Positions 5,902 to 6,727 of a stretch of DNA of 6,727 nt are shown piece after piece. Numbering within the stretch: position 1 is the stretch's first letter; each line of letters starts with the position of its first letter. Source of the DNA: Chloroflexota bacterium (lineage in GTDB: Bacteria > Chloroflexota > Dormibacteria > CF-121); NCBI GenBank assembly GCA_005889285.1, contig VBFF01000082.1, positions 1 to 6,727 of the forward strand, read 5' to 3'. Below the pieces are notes generated by a model, which was not told the origin of the DNA, made no database searches, and was given only the letters and a program-made list of their open reading frames with translations. A program made the position numbers and the translations under genes.

Positions 5902-6179
5902 TCGCCGACGAACGATCCATTGGGCGCCATGATGAAGGACTCGGTCGTCGGGAAGAAGGCACGCCAGCCACCATCATCAATCGAGACCAAGATCCGAAGG
6001 TCCTGACCCTTCTTGTCGTCCCAGAAGGCCTGCTTTTCCATCTGGTACGTCTTCCCGGACTTCCCCTGAACCTCGTACGCGTCCGGGGAGCCAATCAGCC
6101 GTTCGAGCTCAACCCGGCTCTTCGCACGCAGCTCCGCAACGGCCGCCTCCAGCAGCCCTTTGGCTTCGACCTTATCCAT
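5898..6179 (-). CDS. Conserved-looking 93-aa protein of unknown function
   Basis: I do not recognise a named family. The N-terminal third is a charged helix (KGLLEAAVAELRAKSRVELERL, about residues 7-28; shown here in parts: KGLLEAAVAE, LRAKSRVELE). It is followed by a compact beta-rich part with several aromatic residues: TYQMEKQAFWDDKKG (44-58), LRILVSIDDGGWRAFFP (61-77) and SFIMAPNGSFVGE (81-93). The well-ordered, low-arginine composition and the exact fit between neighbours indicate a real gene. It starts 3 bases after the ychF stop and its own stop overlaps the lipM-type ATG. It has no signal peptide or membrane helix, so it should be cytoplasmic. No Shine-Dalgarno is evident, consistent with coupling to ychF. 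Confidence 0.82.
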   Translation of the reverse strand: MDKVEAKGLLEAAVAELRAKSRVELERLIGSPDAYEVQGKSGKTYQMEKQAFWDDKKGQDLRILVSIDDGGWRAFFPTTESFIMAPNGSFVGE

Positions 6180-6182
6180 CCA

Positions 6183-6727
6183 TCAGACATTGAAGCGGAA
6201 AAGGCACACGTCGCCGTCTTTCATCACGTAGTCGCGGCCTTCGAGCCGCACCTTTCCGCGTTCGCGAGCCGCGGCGTACGATCCCGCCGCGATGAGGTCA
6301 TCGTAGGCGACGATCTCCGCCTTGATGAAGCCACGCTCGATGTCGCTGTGGATGACGCCCGCGGCTTCCGGTGCCCTGGACCCCTGGCGAACCGTCCAGG
6401 CCCGCACCTCTGGATCGCCAGCAGTTAGAAAGGTGACGAGGTTCAGTAAGCGATAGGCGGCGTGGATGAACGTCGGGAGCGCCGCCTCCTTCAGGCCCGC
6501 GTCCTCGAGGAATACGGCAGCCTCCTCGTCCGGCAGCTCACGGATCTCCGCCTCCAGCCGGGCGGAGAGGGGGATGACCTCGGCATGCTCGGCTGTGGCC
6601 TCGTCGCGAAGGGCTTGCAGCTCCGGGGTGTCTTTGCCGATCTGCTCCTCCCCGATGTTGGCGACGTACAGCACCGGCTTCGCGGTCAGGAAAGAAAAGC
6701 TCCTTAGCAGCTTGGCCTGCTCGGCCT
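6183..6727 (-). CDS. ychF: Ribosome-associated Obg-family NTPase YchF/OLA1 (C-terminal part)
   Basis: The window edge cuts the 5' end, leaving 180 codons of a protein normally about 360 aa long. YchF binds ribosomes and hydrolyses ATP in preference to GTP. The visible part begins AEQAKLLRSFSFLTAKPVLY and includes NIGE at the position of the usual GTPase NKxD motif. The NxxE form is the known basis of ATP preference in this family. Toward the end comes the TGS domain (about the last 85 residues) with the near-invariant TAGDPEVRAWTVRQG, AGVIHSDIERGFIKAEIVAY, EGRDYVMKDGDVCLFRFNV. The frame continues without interruption upstream of the first GTG (6674) to the window end, so that GTG is not the start. 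It heads the transcription unit with the 93-aa gene and lipM. Confidence 0.97.
   Translation of the reverse strand, partial: AEQAKLLRSFSFLTAKPVLYVANIGEEQIGKDTPELQALRDEATAEHAEVIPLSARLEAEIRELPDEEAAVFLEDAGLKEAALPTFIHAAYRLLNLVTFLTAGDPEVRAWTVRQGSRAPEAAGVIHSDIERGFIKAEIVAYDDLIAAGSYAAARERGKVRLEGRDYVMKDGDVCLFRFNV

Overview
This 6.7 kb window comes from a GC-rich bacterial chromosome. Every gene I can support is on the minus strand, so the genes are read from the right end to the left. The set (YchF, a lipoyl-type acyltransferase of the LipM/LplA fold, a bactofilin, a short M50 metalloprotease, SelA and SelB) would suit a high-GC Chloroflexota/Dormibacterota-like or deep Gram-positive lineage. No phylogenetic marker is present, so that placement is a weak inference. 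There are no insertion sequences, CRISPR arrays, phage genes, tRNAs or rRNAs that I can see.

Right block (6727 to 5080): the C-terminal half of ychF is followed after 3 bases by a 93-aa conserved-looking protein of unknown function. That gene overlaps a lipM/lplA-type gene by ATGA. This is one tight transcription unit.

Middle (5079 to 4885): a 195-bp non-coding gap holds the most distinctive signal in the window. On the plus strand, opposite to every gene, a near-consensus extended -10 promoter (TTGACA, 17 bp, TACAAA) sits just before two inverted repeats. These would fold an RNA of about 115 nt. The long stem contains a G.U pair if read from the plus strand but a C-A mismatch if read from the minus strand, which favours the same strand as the promoter. 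I propose a small RNA gene here. A 119-aa protein with one C-terminal membrane segment (4884 to 4525) and a bactofilin (4446 to 4033) follow on the minus strand. The bactofilin has a strong ribosome binding site and a clear intrinsic terminator.

Left block (3955 to 1): an M50 membrane protease, selA, selB and the first codons of a further gene are joined by TGATG or ATGA start/stop overlaps. SelA converts seryl-tRNA(Sec) to selenocysteyl-tRNA(Sec), and SelB delivers it to UGA codons at the ribosome, so this organism should make selenoproteins. selC, selD and any selenoprotein gene are not in the window. The M50 gene upstream of selA and the truncated gene after selB are the less expected members of this operon.
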